This document shows, in pieces, positions 33,047-41,322 of a stretch of DNA of 46,985 nt. The stretch is from Oscillospiraceae bacterium. GTDB lineage: Bacteria > Bacillota > Clostridia > Oscillospirales > Ruminococcaceae. A program made the position numbers and the translations under genes. The stretch covers positions 1-46,985 of the forward strand of contig JAEDJD010000015.1 in NCBI GenBank assembly GCA_016296505.1, in the 5' to 3' direction. Within the stretch, counting starts at the first letter, position 1, and every line of letters starts with the position of its first letter. Under the pieces are notes generated by a model. It did no database searches. It worked only from the letters and a program-made list of their open reading frames with translations, and was not told the origin of the DNA.

Positions 33047-34144
33047 ATGAAACTCGGAATGGTCGGACTGCCGAACGTCGGCAAAAGTACACTGTTTAAT
33101 GCGCTGACAAATGCTGGCGCGGAATCCGCAAATTACCCGTTTTGTACGATTGACAAGAATATCGGTATTGTTTCGGTACCGGACGCGCGGCTTGAAAAGC
33201 TTGCGGAAATCTATCAGCCGAAAAAGTTTACGCCTGCAACGCTGCAATTTGTCGATATTGCGGGATTGGTTAAGGGCGCTTCCAAGGGCGAAGGTCTTGG
33301 AAACCGTTTTCTTGCGGATATTCGTGAGGTTGATGCGATTATCCATGTTGTCCGTTGCTTTGAGGATGATAATATTGTTCATGTGGATGGTTCGATTGAT
33401 CCCAAGCGAGATATTGACGTCATCAATCTGGAGCTGATTTTCTCGGATATTGAGTTGATCGAGCGCCGCATTGATAAGACCGCAAAGCTTGCAAAGGGTG
33501 ATAAAAAATATCAGGCGGATGTTGAGCTGCTCAAACGCTTGCAGACGCATCTGACCGATGAAAAACCGGCGCGCAGCTTCGATTGCAATGAGGATGAATG
33601 GGCTGTGATTCTGGAAACGCCGCTTCTGACCGCCAAACCGGTTATCTACGCGGCGAATCTTTGTGAAGATGATTTCTCCGGCGACCTGAACAATAATCCG
33701 AATTATCAGGCGGTCAAGGCGATTGCCGAAGCGGAGAATGCTGCCGTCTTCCCGATCTGCGCACAGATTGAGGCGGAAATTTCCGATATGGACGAGGATG
33801 AACAAAAGGAATTTCTCGCAGATCTCGGTCTGGAGGAATCCGGTCTGACGCGCATCATTCACGCAGGCTATTCGCTGCTCGGTCTGATTTCGTATTTGAC
33901 AGGCGGCTCGGATGAGTGCCGCGCATGGACGATCAAAAAGGGTACAAAAGCACCGCAGGCAGCCGGAAAGATTCACTCGGATTTTGAAAAGGGATTCATC
34001 CGCGCTGAGGTCATTTCCTTCGAGGACTTCATGGCAAACGGCGGCAATATGGTTGCAGCAAAGGAAAAGGGCGTTGTACGTATGGAGGGCAAAACCTATG
34101 AGGTCGCGGACGGCGATATTATTACTTTCCACTTTACATCCTGA
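33047..34144 (+). CDS. ychF: Redox-regulated ATPase YchF (Obg-like)
   Basis: 365 residues, the typical length. ATG 33047 follows GGAGG (33031-33035); a longer upstream frame overlaps the previous gene. Contains the P-loop GLPNVGKSTLFNALT, switch DIAGLVKGASKGEGLGN, NLCEDD-type base-recognition loop replacing the GTPase NKxD (ATP preference) and the C-terminal TGS domain (GGSDECRAWTIKKGTKAPQAA). It binds ribosomes and is linked to stress and translation control. Confidence 0.96.
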   Translation: MKLGMVGLPNVGKSTLFNALTNAGAESANYPFCTIDKNIGIVSVPDARLEKLAEIYQPKKFTPATLQFVDIAGLVKGASKGEGLGNRFLADIREVDAIIHVVRCFEDDNIVHVDGSIDPKRDIDVINLELIFSDIELIERRIDKTAKLAKGDKKYQADVELLKRLQTHLTDEKPARSFDCNEDEWAVILETPLLTAKPVIYAANLCEDDFSGDLNNNPNYQAVKAIAEAENAAVFPICAQIEAEISDMDEDEQKEFLADLGLEESGLTRIIHAGYSLLGLISYLTGGSDECRAWTIKKGTKAPQAAGKIHSDFEKGFIRAEVISFEDFMANGGNMVAAKEKGVVRMEGKTYEVADGDIITFHFTS

Positions 34145-34236
34145 GGTATCGCTTTGCGATGATTGATATTTGGCTCTGCCTCAACCTGCCAGAAGAATAT
34201 GATCCCTCTGGATTCCCATTTATGATGAGATAGAAG

Positions 34237-34277
34237 AAGCCGCTGAAATGAGCGTAACTGCTATATTTCAGCGGCTT
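34237..34277 (+). terminator. Hairpin after ychF
   Basis: AAGCCGCTGAAAT (34237-34249) pairs perfectly with ATTTCAGCGGCTT (34265-34277). The T-run after it is broken (TAGAAGCTTTTGTT). It probably ends ychF transcription. Confidence 0.7.
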
Positions 34278-34312
34278 TAGAAGCTTTTGTTCATATTTCG
34301 CGATGTGTTATA

Positions 34313-34358
34313 CCAAAAAAAGCCGTTCCAATTCGCTTTACGCGAATTAGAACGGCTT
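34313..34358 (-). terminator. Terminator of cellobiose phosphorylase
   Basis: AAGCCGTTC plus AATTCGC (34320-34336) pair with GCGAATT plus GAACGGCTT (34342-34358) across one mismatch, and on the minus strand seven T follow (complement of 34314-34320). Clearly oriented leftward, 55 bases after the GH94 stop. Confidence 0.88.
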
Positions 34359-34412
34359 GCTTTTATTCATATATAAAATGGGATTCTGAAAGGCTGGCTG
34401 CCCGTCACATGA

Positions 34413-36875
34413 TTAGCCGAGAACAGCAATGACCTCGTGCTCGCCGCCATCCGCGAATACCGGAACGACATTGCCTTCAACAGCCTTGCCGTCAACCGTC
34501 AGAGACTTGACGCCCTTGGAAACATGATCCGGATTCTGAACAGTGATATTGTAGGTTGCGTCGCGGAATTTTCTGGTTGCGGTAAAGCCGTCCCATGCCT
34601 TCGGAATGGACGGATCAACTTTCAGACCGTCAAAGTCTGCAGAAATACCGAGAATATACTGCGAAACAGCAACAAAGTTCCATGCTGCCGTACCGGTCAG
34701 CCAAGAATTCTTGCCCTCGCCGAATCTGCTTGCGTCCTTACCTGCGATCATCTGACCATAGACATATGGTTCTGTCTTATGCAGATCGGAGATATCTTCG
34801 TTGAATGCGGGTGCAATCTTGCTGTAGTATTCAAACGCCTTGTCACCTCTGCCGGCATATGCCTCTGCACAGATGATCCATGCGTTATTGTGCGTGAAGA
34901 TACCTGCATTTTCCTTGTAACCGCCCGGATAGGTCGAGATCTCGCCGTATTCGATATAGTATTTGGTGAATGCCGGATTGTTCAGCACAAGACCATACTT
35001 GGTATTCAGATACTTGTCAATGGAATCGAGCGTCTTGATATCCGCGCCCTGCTCCTTACCGATTTCGGACATGACTGCAAAGCCCTGCGGCTCGATGAAG
35101 ATTTTACCCTCTTCACATTCCTTCGAGCCCATTTTTCTGCCCTCGGCGTCATAGGCACGCAGGAACCATTCGCCGTCGAATGCGGATTCCATGATGTTCT
35201 TCTTCATCTTGTCGATTTCCGCCTGTGCCTTTGCCGCTTCGTCATCCTTACCCAAATGCTTCAGAATGCCAACATAGGTCGGACCGACATAGGTGAACAG
35301 TGTAGCAACCATGACGGATTCTGCAACCTTGGAATAGCCGCCCTCAGCTTTAAACTTCGGGTTGGTATAGGTCTGGAAGCTCTCGCCCGGCTTATCGGAG
35401 AAGCAGGAAAGATTGATGCAGTCGTTCCAGTCGGCGCGCATTGCAAGCGGCAGACCGTGCGGACCGAGATTGTTGACGATATGATAGAACGATACATCCA
35501 GATGATCGAGCATCGGCTTTGCTTTGGATTCATCGTTATCATACGGAACGAGCTGATCCAGAATACCCCAGTCTCCAGATTCCTTGATATATGCGCCAAC
35601 AGACAGAATCATCCACAGCGGATCATCGGAGAAGTCGCCGCCGATATCGGAATTGCCCTTCTTGGTAAGCGGTTGATACTGGTGATAGCAGCCGCCGTCC
35701 TCAAGCTGAGTGGAAGCGAGGTCGATCAGGCGCTCTCTTGCTCTGTCCGGAATCTGGTGCACGAAGCCGAGGATATCCTGATTGGAATCACGGAAGCCCA
35801 TGCCTCTGCCGATACCGCTTTCAAAGTAGGAGGCGGAACGGGAGAGGTTAAAGGTTACCATGCACTGATACTGATTCCAGATATTGACCATACGGTTGAC
35901 CTTGTCATCCGAGGTGTTGACAGTGAAGATGCCAAGCAGCTTGTCCCATGCAGCTTTCAGCTCTGCAAGACCGGCAGCAACCTTTTCAGGGGTATTATAC
36001 TTTTCGATCATTGCATAAGCCTTCTCCTTGTTGATGGAGCGACCGTCTGCTGCAAATTTCTTGTCATCGGGGTTCTCGACGTAGCCGAGGATAAAGACGA
36101 GCGTTTTGCTTTCGCCCGGCTTCAGGGTGATTTCCTTATAATGCGAAGCGATGGGAGACCAACCATCGGCAAAAGAATTGGTTGCCTTGCCGTTTGTTAC
36201 AGCCTGCGGATCGCCGAAGCCGTTATAGAGACCGATGAACGAATCACGGTCGGTATCGTAGCCGTCGATGGTATCGTTCACGGTATAGAAAGCATAGTGG
36301 TTGCGTCTATCGCCGTATTCGGTTCTGTGATAGATGGTAGAGCCTTCGATCTCAACTTTACCGGTTGAGAAGTTTCTCTGGAAATTGGTGCAGTCATCCT
36401 GCGCGTCCCAGAGACACCATTCTGCAAAGGAGAACAGCTTGAAAGACTTATCAGCGCCGCCCTCATTGGTCAGGACAAGCTGCTGTACTTCGCCGTCATA
36501 ATTCTGCGGAACGAAGAATGTCGCTTCGGCTTTCAGGTCATTTTTCTTACCGGTGATGACCGTATAACCCATACCGTGACGGCACTCATAGAAATCGAGC
36601 GCAGTCTTGACCGGTGACCAGCCCGGATTCCAGACGGTACCGTTCTCGGAAATATAAAAATATCTGCCGCCCATGTCAATCGGGACATTGTTATAGCGAT
36701 AACGGGTGATGCGGCGCAGACGAGCATCCTTATAGAAGCTATAGCCGCCGGCAGTATTGGAGATCAAGGAAAAGAAAGCTTGTGTTCCGAGGTAATTGAT
36801 CCACGGATACGGGGTCTGAGGAGACTGGATGACGTACTCCTTGCGTACATCATCAAAATGACCGAATGATTTCAT
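34413..36875 (-). CDS. Cellobiose phosphorylase (GH94)
   Basis: Splits cellobiose with phosphate into glucose 1-phosphate and glucose, saving ATP for an anaerobe; cytoplasmic, with no signal peptide. 820 residues, the family length. The N-terminal block YGHFDD-like SFGHFDD and PWINYLG, then YRYNNVPIDMGGRYFY, are typical. The catalytic Asp is Asp485 in ADWNDCINL. PGESFQTYTNPKFKAEGG and FTHNNAWIICAEAYAG follow in the barrel. ATG 36875 follows AAGGAGCG. No transporter lies next to it. A promoter with flanking direct repeats is upstream. Confidence 0.95.
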   Translation of the reverse strand: MKSFGHFDDVRKEYVIQSPQTPYPWINYLGTQAFFSLISNTAGGYSFYKDARLRRITRYRYNNVPIDMGGRYFYISENGTVWNPGWSPVKTALDFYECRHGMGYTVITGKKNDLKAEATFFVPQNYDGEVQQLVLTNEGGADKSFKLFSFAEWCLWDAQDDCTNFQRNFSTGKVEIEGSTIYHRTEYGDRRNHYAFYTVNDTIDGYDTDRDSFIGLYNGFGDPQAVTNGKATNSFADGWSPIASHYKEITLKPGESKTLVFILGYVENPDDKKFAADGRSINKEKAYAMIEKYNTPEKVAAGLAELKAAWDKLLGIFTVNTSDDKVNRMVNIWNQYQCMVTFNLSRSASYFESGIGRGMGFRDSNQDILGFVHQIPDRARERLIDLASTQLEDGGCYHQYQPLTKKGNSDIGGDFSDDPLWMILSVGAYIKESGDWGILDQLVPYDNDESKAKPMLDHLDVSFYHIVNNLGPHGLPLAMRADWNDCINLSCFSDKPGESFQTYTNPKFKAEGGYSKVAESVMVATLFTYVGPTYVGILKHLGKDDEAAKAQAEIDKMKKNIMESAFDGEWFLRAYDAEGRKMGSKECEEGKIFIEPQGFAVMSEIGKEQGADIKTLDSIDKYLNTKYGLVLNNPAFTKYYIEYGEISTYPGGYKENAGIFTHNNAWIICAEAYAGRGDKAFEYYSKIAPAFNEDISDLHKTEPYVYGQMIAGKDASRFGEGKNSWLTGTAAWNFVAVSQYILGISADFDGLKVDPSIPKAWDGFTATRKFRDATYNITVQNPDHVSKGVKSLTVDGKAVEGNVVPVFADGGEHEVIAVLG

Positions 36876-36936
36876 TGTATTACGCTCCTTTTTACAGAAT
36901 TACATTTGCTTTTTGTGATACCGCGCAACGCAATAA

Positions 36937-36973
36937 TTGCACAGATATATAATATTATAGCACAACTTGCACA
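36937..36973. repeat. TTGCACA direct repeat flanking the GH94 -10 box
   Basis: TTGCACA at 36937-36943 and again at 36967-36973, exactly 30 bases apart (about three helical turns). One lies in the promoter spacer and one just past the transcription start, a good layout for a repressor operator. Confidence 0.45.
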
Positions 36974-36982
36974 AAATTACAA
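36954..36982 (-). promoter_or_regulatory. Promoter of cellobiose phosphorylase
   Basis: Minus-strand TTGTAA (36977-36982), 17-base spacer, TATAAT (36954-36959); start near 36947, leader of about 70 bases. Nothing else is recognised between it and the XRE gene's terminator. Confidence 0.75.
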
Positions 36983-37139
36983 GCCGCTATTTTCACGAAT
37001 TTTCCAAGCAAACCTACAGCATATTACACAAAGTAAAGCAAAAAACCGAATAAACTTGTGAAAAACAGTCGTTGGATGCGGAGGTGAAATGAATCTTTTT
37101 ACTTTTTTTCTGTGCAAAAGCGATAAAAAGCAGAAAAAC

Positions 37140-37163
37140 AGCGCCTCTGAACGAGACGCCGCT
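37140..37163 (-). terminator. Probable terminator of the XRE regulator gene
   Basis: AGCGCCTCT (37140-37148) pairs imperfectly with AGACGCCGCT (37154-37163), one bulge and one mismatch; the minus strand continues GTTTTTCTG. It lies 19 bases after the stop. Confidence 0.5.
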
Positions 37164-37181
37164 TCCCCATGAAAAATATAA

Positions 37182-37694
37182 TCACTTACTGATGCCGAGC
37201 AATCGTTTTTTTGCCTCGCGGAGCTTCTGACCGTGCTTGCTGGTCAGAAGCAGCCCGACGAACGGCATACCGGCGCAGACGCCGGTGCACATTCCATACA
37301 GAAAGTCAAATGCCGGCGCGGGTTTTTCCGGCTCCAGAAATGCAAGCAGGATCATGCCGATGCCTGCAGCACATCCGAACAAAAATACCCACTTCATATA
37401 GCGATTGAGTTTTTCCTTTTCGTCATTTGCATAGTCTGCAACTTTGAGGACGGTCTCTTTTGTTTCCTGATTCATATTCGCACTTCTCCTTTCGCCGTCC
37501 AGCAGTTCTCGCAGTTCTACTTCATAGTAGTCTGCAATTTCAATAAGGACTGCCAGATCCGGCATATTGCTTCCGGTTTCCCATCTGGAGACAGTCCGCC
37601 GCGCGACGTTCAGCGTTTCAGCGAACTGTTCCTGTGTAATGCCTTTCTCCTTGCGGAGCGCTTTCATGAATGATCCGATCTTTTGCTGATCCAT
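37182..37694 (-). CDS. XRE-family regulator with two C-terminal membrane segments
   Basis: 170 residues from ATG 37694, seven bases after AGGAGG; the longer frame to 37793 lacks a site. An N-terminal HTH_3 domain (about 5-60) shows ITQEQFAETLNVARRTVSRWE as turn and recognition helix, used to bind DNA. After a charged linker come two membrane segments (MKWVFLFGCAAGIGMILLAF and FDFLYGMCTGVCAGMPFVGLLL). Membrane-tethered XRE regulators of this form occur in Firmicutes; what it senses is unknown. It may control itself through the inverted repeat at 37792-37807. Confidence 0.85.
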   Translation of the reverse strand: MDQQKIGSFMKALRKEKGITQEQFAETLNVARRTVSRWETGSNMPDLAVLIEIADYYEVELRELLDGERRSANMNQETKETVLKVADYANDEKEKLNRYMKWVFLFGCAAGIGMILLAFLEPEKPAPAFDFLYGMCTGVCAGMPFVGLLLTSKHGQKLREAKKRLLGISK

Positions 37695-37791
37695 CGGATT
37701 GCCTCCTTTCGCAATCATGATATCACGGCGCGCGGGAAAAGTATAGGACAAGAAGTGCGCAAAATCTACGTATTTTCGTATGAGACACGCC

Positions 37792-37807
37792 ATGTCACAT
37801 GAGACAT
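37792..37807. promoter_or_regulatory. Candidate operator of the XRE gene
   Basis: ATGTC-ACATGA-GACAT is an inverted repeat, and ATGAGACA occurs twice (37780-37787 and 37799-37806), 19 bases apart. It lies about 50-60 bases upstream of a TATACT box (complement of 37740-37745) that has no good -35. Confidence 0.4.
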
Positions 37808-37850
37808 TTTGTGGTATATTGTCGTATGCAGGAGAAAAACGGACATCTAA

Positions 37851-38525
37851 TCAGTAGCCGAGGTTTTCCGCGACAAGAATGACATGAATACGGTTCGGGA
37901 CGCGTTGGAAACCGGAAACAACGTAGGAACAGCAGATTCGCTGTTCTGCGCGGCAGCCGGCTGCGAGTTCGCCCTTGACGCCGGCACAGATGCCGGATTT
38001 GGCGCAGGGTGTATCTTGATGCAGACGCATCGCGTTGACGGGCGCAGCGAGTTTGCGCACGCGTTTGATTGCGGCAGGAATATCCGGAACGAGTTTGTTT
38101 GCACTGGCAACGACAATCACGGAGGCTGGACCGTAAATCAGCGCTGCAACGCGGTTTCCATTTCCATCCACGTTGTAAAGTTCTCCCTGCTCGGTGACGG
38201 CGTTGCTGCTCATGAGATAGCAGTCGGCAGAAAAGCATTTGCGGTACAGCGCAGCGACCTCGTTCTGCGGTACAGCGGCTCTGTCCAGATAGTCATAATC
38301 GCCGCCGCGCAGCAGTGCGGTGATGCCGCATTCATCGAGCGTCATAGAGCCGCCGCTTGCGATGAGAGCGCCTTTCGGCAGCAGCTCCTTGACTTTTGCC
38401 AGTGCGTCTTCTTTCGTTTTGACCCAGCAGGCGTCCATACGGTTTGCCTGCAAAGCCTTGACCGTTTGTTCCAGTCTCATTTCCAGATGTGTAAGCATTG
38501 GTTCGTGAACAGAATATTCAGACAT
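37851..38525 (-). CDS. LUD domain protein (LutC/YkgG-like)
   Basis: 224 residues of the LUD fold: LIASGGSMTLDECGI, DCYLMSSNAVTEQGELYNVDGNGNRVAALIYGP region and VIVVASANKLVPDI are the family blocks. A cluster of Cys near the C-terminus (DTPCAKSGICAG and QRICCSYVV) could bind metal or be redox active. LutC works in lactate oxidation with LutA and LutB, but neither is here, so the substrate is unclear. AGGAGA precedes ATG 38525. It lies downstream of a lipoprotein gene but a terminator stands between. Confidence 0.85.
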   Translation of the reverse strand: MSEYSVHEPMLTHLEMRLEQTVKALQANRMDACWVKTKEDALAKVKELLPKGALIASGGSMTLDECGITALLRGGDYDYLDRAAVPQNEVAALYRKCFSADCYLMSSNAVTEQGELYNVDGNGNRVAALIYGPASVIVVASANKLVPDIPAAIKRVRKLAAPVNAMRLHQDTPCAKSGICAGVKGELAAGCRAEQRICCSYVVSGFQRVPNRIHVILVAENLGY

Positions 38526-38549
38526 GATATATTCTCCTTTCCTATAAAA

Positions 38550-38583
38550 ACAGCAGGAACATGATGTTTCATGCTCCTGCTGT
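38550..38583 (-). terminator. Terminator of the lipoprotein gene
   Basis: ACAGCAGGAACATGA (38550-38564) pairs with TCATGCTCCTGCTGT (38569-38583). The one imperfect pair is G-U on the leftward RNA but A-C on the rightward one, and TTTTT follows leftward, so it works on the minus strand. Confidence 0.85.
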
Positions 38584-38596
38584 CTGTTTGCAGGGA

Positions 38597-40129
38597 TCAG
38601 CCCATTCCACCGTACATTGCGTAGTAGCTCTGCATCAGTGCTGATTGATATCCGAGGTAGTCCAGATCCAGAACCTTATAGCGTTTGAATGCACGGTTGT
38701 TTCTCGTGCACGGCAGATCAGCAGCCAGATTCTCGATCATTTCGAGGAATTCCTCGTCATACATCTTGTGGCGGACATTTTCGATCTGGCTTTCGTTCCA
38801 GAGATCATCGTCTGTCATACGCTCTTTGATATCGAGCTTGACAACGATATAATAGCATTCATCGTCCTTGATCAGCTCTGGCTTGAGCAGCGGCGTGTTC
38901 TCGTCTGCCAACCAGTTATAAACCTTTTCGCAAGGTGTGTAGCTCGGCTCCGTTGTCGTTTCATCGGGATTGTCATTTTCATTCTTAACAGAAGTGGTGC
39001 TGACGGCGAGCGTGACTTCGTAATCGTGGTTGTAGGTTGCAGCGGTGGTTGTTGTGGTCTCGGTGGTCGTGGTGGTAGCTTCAGTTGCAGCGACTGTTGT
39101 GTTTTCAGCTTCCTCGTCCGTATTCTCATCCGCGTCCTCGTCTGCGTCCTTATCGTCTTCCGTGTTCTCGTCCGCGGCGTTATCCTCGTCCGTATCCTTG
39201 TCTGCGTCCTTATCCTCGGCTGCGTCCGTTACCGCTTCCGTGATTGTTTCGTCTTCCGTTGCCTCGGTGGTACCAGTGTTGCCGTCCTTATCGGTCGTCA
39301 GTTTGGCGGTCGTTTCGGTGGTGACGGTGTTGCCGCTTTCATCGGTTGTGGTCACGGCTGCTGCGGAGAGCGAGGTCACATAATTGTCATGCTCCTCGAT
39401 GAGGAAATTAAACTCATTCATCAGGTCGGCGATGTTACCGTCTTTTTTCTTCAGACGCTTGAGGTAATCGTTCGCCATATCCTCGATTTCTTTCTTGCCG
39501 TCCGCCTTGAGCAAATTGCCTTCGCCGTCCTTGAGCGGCATAGTGATGTACTTGCCGCGAAGCGTATTGGCTGCATAGAAATCGAACAGTTCTTTCTCCT
39601 CGATACCTTTGGAGCCTTCCTTGCCGTAATAGGCTTCCCAGAGCGCGTCCTGCTTATAGGAATTCAGGATCACGTCCTTAACGGTTTCTTCGCCGATACC
39701 GGTTTTTGTGAAATACTCGCCATAATAGCTCATGCTGGAAGCGGCATTGGCGTCTGCGGCTGCAAGCTGTTCTCCTGTCAGCGTCAGACCAAGCGCTTCA
39801 AATTCTTTTTCGATTGCAACGAAGGTTTTGCAGTATTCCTCAGCTTTATTCTGAATCCACTCCTCGGCGGTAATTCCGTCGATATTGGATTCATCCAGAA
39901 CCTTCTTGTAATCATTAGATGTTTCAGCGTTCTCGAACGCATTGCCACCTTTGCGGATGGTTTCGACGGCTTCGCTGTAAGCGCTGGTTGCGTAATAGAG
40001 GTAAATGCCGGCGCGAACATCAAAGTCCGTAACGGTCATTGCGGTTGCCGTATTTTCGCCGCAGGAAGACATACTTGCGGCTGTACAAGCTGCAAGCAGA
40101 ATCGCGCCTGCTTTTTTAAACAGATTCAT
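38597..40129 (-). CDS. Lipoprotein with SurA/PrsA-like N-terminal domain and acidic Thr-rich insert
   Basis: 510 residues. KKAGAILLAACTAASMSSCGE is a lipoprotein signal with the lipobox Cys at 23. The next about 220 residues are mostly helical, with the pattern of SurA/trigger-factor-like foldase domains. About 265-385 is a low-complexity block of Asp, Glu, Thr and Ala. The final about 100 residues (KLDIKERMTDDDLWNESQ..) resemble the C-terminal part of PrsA-like foldases, but no parvulin isomerase domain is visible. A role in folding of exported proteins is inference. AGGAGG lies 12 bases upstream of ATG 40129, slightly far. Confidence 0.75.
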   Translation of the reverse strand: MNLFKKAGAILLAACTAASMSSCGENTATAMTVTDFDVRAGIYLYYATSAYSEAVETIRKGGNAFENAETSNDYKKVLDESNIDGITAEEWIQNKAEEYCKTFVAIEKEFEALGLTLTGEQLAAADANAASSMSYYGEYFTKTGIGEETVKDVILNSYKQDALWEAYYGKEGSKGIEEKELFDFYAANTLRGKYITMPLKDGEGNLLKADGKKEIEDMANDYLKRLKKKDGNIADLMNEFNFLIEEHDNYVTSLSAAAVTTTDESGNTVTTETTAKLTTDKDGNTGTTEATEDETITEAVTDAAEDKDADKDTDEDNAADENTEDDKDADEDADENTDEEAENTTVAATEATTTTTETTTTTAATYNHDYEVTLAVSTTSVKNENDNPDETTTEPSYTPCEKVYNWLADENTPLLKPELIKDDECYYIVVKLDIKERMTDDDLWNESQIENVRHKMYDEEFLEMIENLAADLPCTRNNRAFKRYKVLDLDYLGYQSALMQSYYAMYGGMG

Positions 40130-40196
40130 GGGTGAAAAGAGCCTCCTTAACGATTAAACGATAATAAGTCGATTGGATAAAATCCGATACATTTTT

Positions 40197-40225
40197 ATTA
40201 TACATGATTTTTTTGTAAATGTCCA
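40197..40225 (-). promoter_or_regulatory. Promoter of the lipoprotein gene
   Basis: Minus-strand TGGACA (40220-40225), 17-base spacer, TATAAT (40197-40202). Confidence 0.78.
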
Positions 40226-40283
40226 TACCCTTTTGCGATTTTTTGTTTTCTCATGAAATTTTCACGAAAACGATCTCAGTATG

Positions 40284-40302
40284 CTTGTACGGAATGTACA
40301 AG
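40284..40302. promoter_or_regulatory. Inverted repeat between divergent promoters
   Basis: CTTGTAC (40284-40290) and GTACAAG (40296-40302), five bases apart, sit between the leftward lipoprotein promoter and the rightward zinc-ribbon promoter. Possible operator for either; it does not match the Firmicute SOS box GAAC-N4-GTTC. Confidence 0.4.
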
Positions 40303-40344
40303 TTACAGGGCGCATTTTTGTTTAAAGTGGTTATTCTGTGCTTC

Positions 40345-40373
40345 TTGCTTTTTTTGTAGAAATATGTTATAAT
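40345..40373 (+). promoter_or_regulatory. Promoter of the zinc-ribbon membrane gene pair
   Basis: TTGCTT (40345-40350), 17-base spacer, TATAAT (40368-40373). The leader of about 90 bases includes a small hairpin (GCCGGA/TTCCGGC, 40428-40445) just before GGAGG. Confidence 0.78.
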
Positions 40374-40467
40374 ATTGTAGTATAGTTCATTGTCTGTGTT
40401 TGGGAAAGCACAGACTTTGAACGCTTTGCCGGAGGACTTCCGGCGCTGACATAATGGAGGTAATCGA

Positions 40468-40842
40468 ATGAAACTTTGTCCAAATTGCAATACACAAAAC
40501 GCAGATGTATATACGCAATGCGTGGGATGCGGAGCCGTTTTGCCTTCGGCACCGCCGCAGCCGATCTATTCCGGTAATCCCGGATACAGCGGATACGTTT
40601 CGCCGTCGCAGATGGAGCCTGTCACATCCGCGATCGGTTGGTTTGGCTGGTATTTGCTTTGCAGCTACTTAGCGATCATTGGTCCGATTATTATGATGAA
40701 CATAACAAAAGATCCAACAGCAAAGAATTACGCAAAGCTGATGCTGATTTTACAGATCATTTGCGTTGTTCTGGGCGTTGTTCTTGCTTTGTGTTTCGGG
40801 TTTGTAATGGCAAATTCGGTGAGTCACAGCTACTATTATTAA
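40468..40842 (+). CDS. Zinc-ribbon membrane protein, copy 1
   Basis: 124 residues from ATG 40468 behind GGAGG. MKLCPNCNTQNADVYTQCVGCGA holds two CxxC knuckles of a zinc ribbon (Cys4/Cys7 and Cys18/Cys21). A Pro/Gly/Tyr-rich linker follows (about 26-48), then two membrane segments (WYLLCSYLAIIGPIIMM and LMLILQIICVVLGVVLAL) flanking a short KDPTAKNYAK loop. Closely related to the next gene. Function unknown; zinc-ribbon membrane proteins of this form are common hypotheticals in Ruminococcus-type genomes. Confidence 0.8.
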   Translation: MKLCPNCNTQNADVYTQCVGCGAVLPSAPPQPIYSGNPGYSGYVSPSQMEPVTSAIGWFGWYLLCSYLAIIGPIIMMNITKDPTAKNYAKLMLILQIICVVLGVVLALCFGFVMANSVSHSYYY

Positions 40843-40881
40843 ATAGTGATAGGATTATGACAAAACAGGAGGAAATATTTT

Positions 40882-41262
40882 ATGGCTAGATGTGCTTCAT
40901 GCGGCTCTCAGCTGCCGGATTATTATACAAGCTGCCCGAACTGCGGCGGTTCACAGATTGTACGCGATGACGCAATTCCACAATTTCAGCAGCCGAAGCC
41001 GTTGCGTCGAGAAGTGCTCACAACTGGACAGTGGTTCAGATGGATATTGCTTATCAGCTTTCTCCCGATAATTGGAAATATTATCATGCTTTGCACGGTA
41101 AAGGATCCTTCGGCAAAGAATTTTGCGAAGATGATGCTGATTTTCGCGCTCATTGCCGGAGTGCTCAGCGCAATTATTTTTGTTCCGGCGCTTATTGGTT
41201 ATATGTCGAAATTGGAAGAAGCGCGCCTTTTTTACGGTATGATGATACCTTTCATCGGCTGA
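40882..41262 (+). CDS. Zinc-ribbon membrane protein, copy 2
   Basis: 126 residues, start behind AGGAGG-like AGGAGGA. MARCASCGSQLPDYYTSCPNCGG gives the same two CxxC knuckles. Two membrane segments (WILLISFLPIIGNIIML and MMLIFALIAGVLSAIIFV) surround the loop KDPSAKNFAK, nearly the same as in copy 1 (KDPTAKNYAK), so the two arose by tandem duplication. The linker is different and contains REVLTTGQW. 39 bases separate the genes, so they share a transcript. Confidence 0.8.
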   Translation: MARCASCGSQLPDYYTSCPNCGGSQIVRDDAIPQFQQPKPLRREVLTTGQWFRWILLISFLPIIGNIIMLCTVKDPSAKNFAKMMLIFALIAGVLSAIIFVPALIGYMSKLEEARLFYGMMIPFIG

Positions 41263-41287
41263 TGCGCTGAGAAAGATATGATAACAA

Positions 41288-41322
41288 GAACTGCCCTGTA
41301 TCCGGAAAGATGCAGGGCAGCT
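41288..41322 (+). repeat. Terminator hairpin, copy A (35-bp direct repeat)
   Basis: 35 bases identical to 41509-41543 except for one base (G at 41312, A at 41533). Forms CTGCCCTGTATC / GATGCAGGGCAG with one G-U pair. Unlike copy B it is not followed by T but by the repeat element, so the terminator is cut off from its T-run. Confidence 0.85.
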
